Shown here: positions 62,074-64,000 of the stretch, one piece after another
Position numbering within the stretch: the first letter of the stretch is position 1
Layout of the letters: each line of letters opens with the position of its first letter
Source of the DNA: Dyadobacter sp. CECT 9275
Lineage (GTDB): Bacteria; Bacteroidota; Bacteroidia; Cytophagales; Spirosomataceae
Assembly (NCBI RefSeq): GCF_907164905.1
Contig: NZ_CAJRAF010000002.1
Coordinates: 3,992,001 to 4,056,000, forward strand
Direction: 5' to 3'
Length of the DNA: 64,000 nt
Notes under the pieces: model-generated
What the model was told of the DNA's origin: nothing
What the model saw: only the letters and a program-made list of their open reading frames with translations
Database searches by the model: none
Position numbers and translations under genes: made by a program

Positions 62074-62514
62074 TCATTTTACAGTCTCGCGTTCTTTACT
62101 GAATATAATCTTGTTACCCGATGTTGTTTTTATTCCTCTGAAGTAAAATGCAATTGTTTTACTATAATAGACCAAATCCAACACACCGTCGTCGTCAAAG
62201 TCAGTCACAGATCTGTTATAATTTTCGTAAGCTTGTTGTGCAAATTGACAGACTTGAACTCTTTTTAACATAGTTGCAGATGTACTCTTACTTGTAACGT
62301 TAAAGTGAACAAATACAGTCGCATCACCCATAGCTATTATGTCTTTATTACCATCTTTATTAATATCTCCATAAAATAGATCATATTTATCGTAAACTGG
62401 TCCCTCCTTGAAACTTTCAAATTCGGAAGACAACGGTATTACGATTTGAGAAAAGGCCAGAGAGGATATAAATGTCAAGCAGACTACAACTAAAATCAGG
62501 CATAAATTTTTCAT
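62074..62514 (-). pseudogene. Secreted FG-GAP/VCBS-like protein, 3' end cut by the IS256 element
   Basis: About 146 residues from ATG 62514. A signal peptide (KNLCLILVVVCLTFISSLAFSQ) is followed by two FG-GAP-like calcium-binding repeats, FYGDINKDGNKDIIAMG and SVTDFDDDGVLDLVYYS. The last codons (GAG ACT GTA AAA TGA) lie inside the inverted repeat of the IS element, so the C-terminus is formed by IS sequence and the original end is lost. Full relatives have several more repeats. It may still be made as a short protein. Confidence 0.7.
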
Positions 62515-62560
62515 GATAATGAGAGGCTTTGTTTGAAGAAAGGTAATTAATTTTAAGTTA

Positions 62561-63562
62561 TTGCAATACAATTATTTAATAATATTATTAACAGACAATC
62601 AAACGTCTAAAATCACTTCATTGAAAAGCGAATTGAACAGGCTTTCAGGTATCGACAATGTCACATTTTTTGATACCCCGCCTGCGTCTGATGCAATCGG
62701 CCGCAGCAATGTCCAATTCGATACCCGTCCCGAACACGAGCAATTCATGATTTCCATCAAAGCCGTGGATAATCAATATGTACCTATGTTTAAAATACCC
62801 TTGCTAGCTGGCCGCAACCTAAATCCGTCCGACACGATACGCGAGTACCTGCTCAACGAAACAGCTATTAAAGCACTGGGCTTAAAGACAATAGATGACG
62901 CCATCGGCAAAGCAGCAACCATCAACGGCCGGCGGGGAACCGTTGTCGGCGTGGTAAAAGACTTCCACTTCCGGTCTCTGCGCACGGCCATCGAACCCCT
63001 TGGTATGACCACCCGTGGCGAGGCTTACGGCAGTTGCGGGCTAAAAATCAATCTATCCGACATGTCATCGACCATTGCCCGACTGGAAACCGAGTGGACG
63101 AAAATTTACCCGTCATATATTTTCACCTACCGGTTTATGGACGAAGACGTCGAGCGGCTCTACAAACTGGATAACGTGCTACTGCGCCTTATTCAGGCAT
63201 TTGCTGTGGTGGCCATCTTCGTTGGATGTCTTGGATTATACGGTCTGGTTTCCTTCATGGCTACTCAAAAGACCAAGGAAATAGGTGTTCGCAAAGTGCT
63301 GGGCGCGAAAACGTCAGATGTCCTGTGGTTGTTCGGGAAAGAATTTTTACAACTGTTGCTAATCGCATTCCTGCTAGCTGCACCACTCGGATGGTGGTTT
63401 ACAAATAGCTGGCTCAACGACTTTGCATACCATATCGAGCCCGGGGTGGGGATTTTCGTACTGGCCATCATAATTACTGTGCTCGTGACGTTTTTTACAG
63501 TCGGCTTCCGCAGCGTCAAAGCTTCGTTGGCAAACCCGATCAAAACGCTGCGGTCCGAATAG
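62561..63562 (+). pseudogene. ABC transporter permease (MacB/FtsX-like), 5'-truncated
   Basis: 333 codons. From about residue 14 it reads as the second half of a large MacB-like permease: the periplasmic part (KSELNRLSGIDNVTFFDTPPAS, FKIPLLAGRNLNPSD, YLLNETAIKALGL, GTVVGVVKDFHFRSLRTAIEPLG) and then the FtsX membrane domain (FVGCLGLYGLVSFMATQKTKEIGVRKVLGAKTSDVLWLFGKEFLQLLL) with three helices. The N-terminal half with the first helix is absent, and the reading starts at a chance TTG. It is a remnant. Its GC-richer codon use differs from the AT-rich DNA to its left. Confidence 0.8.
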
Positions 63563-63872
63563 CAGGCATAAGAAGTTTGTGCTCAGTAAGAGAATACCTC
63601 GTAGTTTATCCCTTTGGATATTAATTTAAGGAGGGGCGTATTAATCGCTGACAACATTTGAATAAAGAAAAGCACTGTTCATGCATCATTTTCCGAGGTT
63701 CGTAAAACAATGAAAATACGACCGCCTGAAAGGGCGTTATTTCGTTCTCTTGTCGGTTACGGCATCCACTTTTCACGAGAGCTCCAAAATGAGTATTTCC
63801 AATCTCTAATGGTTCGAACAAGATTAGACAACTTTTCAAACAAAACCCAAGAGACCCAAACCTACCTTTCCT
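63563..63872. other. Gene-free stretch between permease remnant and HTH gene
   Basis: 310 bases. A 112-codon open frame exists on the minus strand but lacks any recognisable pattern and runs antisense into the HTH gene. No clear promoter or hairpin except a short CGCC/GGGCG one near 63724. Confidence 0.5.
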
Positions 63873-64000
63873 ATGCAAGTCATCTGCCTCGAAGACACAG
63901 CCTTTTACGAACTGGTCGAACAAGTAGTCGCACGGTTGACAGAAACTAATAAGCAGCATGCAGAAAAATGGGTGGCACAGGATGAAGCGATGTCCCTTCT
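63873..64000 (+). CDS. Helix-turn-helix excisionase-like protein, N-terminal part
   Basis: ATG 63873, 42 codons to the right edge. QVICLEDTAFYELVEQVVARL and then EKWVAQDEAMSLL is the start of a small HTH family common in Bacteroidota mobile elements, where the gene often lies at the entry of a conjugative or mobilisable module. DNA-binding and an excisionase role are from the family; the HTH itself is beyond the edge. Confidence 0.7.
   Translation, partial: MQVICLEDTAFYELVEQVVARLTETNKQHAEKWVAQDEAMSL

Larger units (their letters stand above)
60628..62088 (-). mobile_element. IS256-family insertion sequence
   Basis: About 1461 bp. The inverted repeats are GGGAGTGTAA..TGAACTCTGTCT at 60628-60651 and the reverse of GAGACTGTAA..TGAACTCTGTCT at 62065-62088, identical at 20 of 24 positions. 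The single transposase gene is on the minus strand. No 8-bp target duplication is visible (flanks TTGAAAGT and GCGTTCTT), so the ends were probably separated by a deletion or recombination. Confidence 0.85.

Noticed and set aside
60620..62096. 8-bp target duplication of the IS256 element
   Set aside because: Several placements of the inverted-repeat ends were tried (TTGAAAGT/GCGTTCTT; AAATTGTT/TTTACTGA); none gives matching flanks.
63621..63959. 112-codon minus-strand frame at the right edge
   Set aside because: Antisense to the excisionase-like start; Cys- and Phe-rich with no motif.
1..64000. CRISPR array, rRNA operon or prophage structural genes
   Set aside because: No regularly spaced repeats, no rRNA-like stretches and no capsid, tail or portal-like proteins were seen anywhere in the window.

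Overview
The window reads as a chromosomal segment of a Bacteroidota bacterium, most likely a Cytophagales member of the Dyadobacter/Spirosoma type. The signs are two ECF sigma / FecR / SusC modules, the gliding lipoprotein GldH, two large proteins with the C-terminal sorting domain of type IX secretion type B cargo, a YbaB-CspA-LysS core set, and repeated TAnnTTTG promoter boxes (the Bacteroidota -7 element). The genus is inference; the phylum is well supported.

Layout. 1-2840 (minus): ECF sigma, FecR anti-sigma and the N-terminal third of a SusC receptor that runs off the left edge. 2951-8128 (minus): a short division/wall cluster rsmH-ftsL-ftsI-murE with its own promoter; mraZ is missing before it and mraY onward is missing after it. 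8212-13848: a TlpA-like thioredoxin lipoprotein-type gene, MarR plus a fused 3-hydroxyacyl-CoA dehydrogenase/enoyl-CoA hydratase, a matrixin-like metalloprotease and an Rrf2 regulator. 13840-17543 (minus): a nucleotide-sugar epimerase, a GT2 and a GT-C glycosyltransferase in one tight operon. 17815-25999 (minus): a complete sigma-FecR-SusC-SusD uptake system followed, after a terminator, by an MHS-type MFS transporter. 26133-28706: a RelE-type toxin-antitoxin pair overlapping an alpha/beta hydrolase, prfB with its programmed +1 frameshift, and a candidate structured RNA. 28852-36173 (plus): lpdA, a hybrid histidine kinase, then two tandem GNAT/FemAB-like genes that both start with TTG and an ATP-grasp gene, the most interesting uncharacterised cluster here. 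36377-57189: outer-membrane protein, heptose-kinase-like gene, GNAT-ribBA, tandem type IX cargo genes, ybaB, GT2, PspC, csp, lysS, an AsmA-like protein, a PhoB-type regulator, AI-2E transporter, gldH and a two-gene iron-sulfur redox operon.

57383-64000 is accessory DNA downstream of tRNA-Phe. It holds two 9-bp direct repeats next to the tRNA terminator, a complete ISAon1/ISL3-type insertion sequence with 24-bp inverted repeats and an exact 8-bp target duplication, a small membrane protein, a divergent sigma-like gene, an IS256-family element without a target duplication, a gene truncated at that element, a 5'-truncated ABC permease and the start of an excisionase-like HTH gene.

Two points go beyond routine annotation. 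A hairpin with an identical core (stem GTAATG/CATTAC, loop CTGCRAA) sits in the fecR-susC gap of both uptake operons. The ISAon1 transposase is encoded in two overlapping frames, and the downstream frame has no usable start codon before its first catalytic Asp, implying recoding. All functional names rest on reading motifs in the translated sequence; no database search was run.
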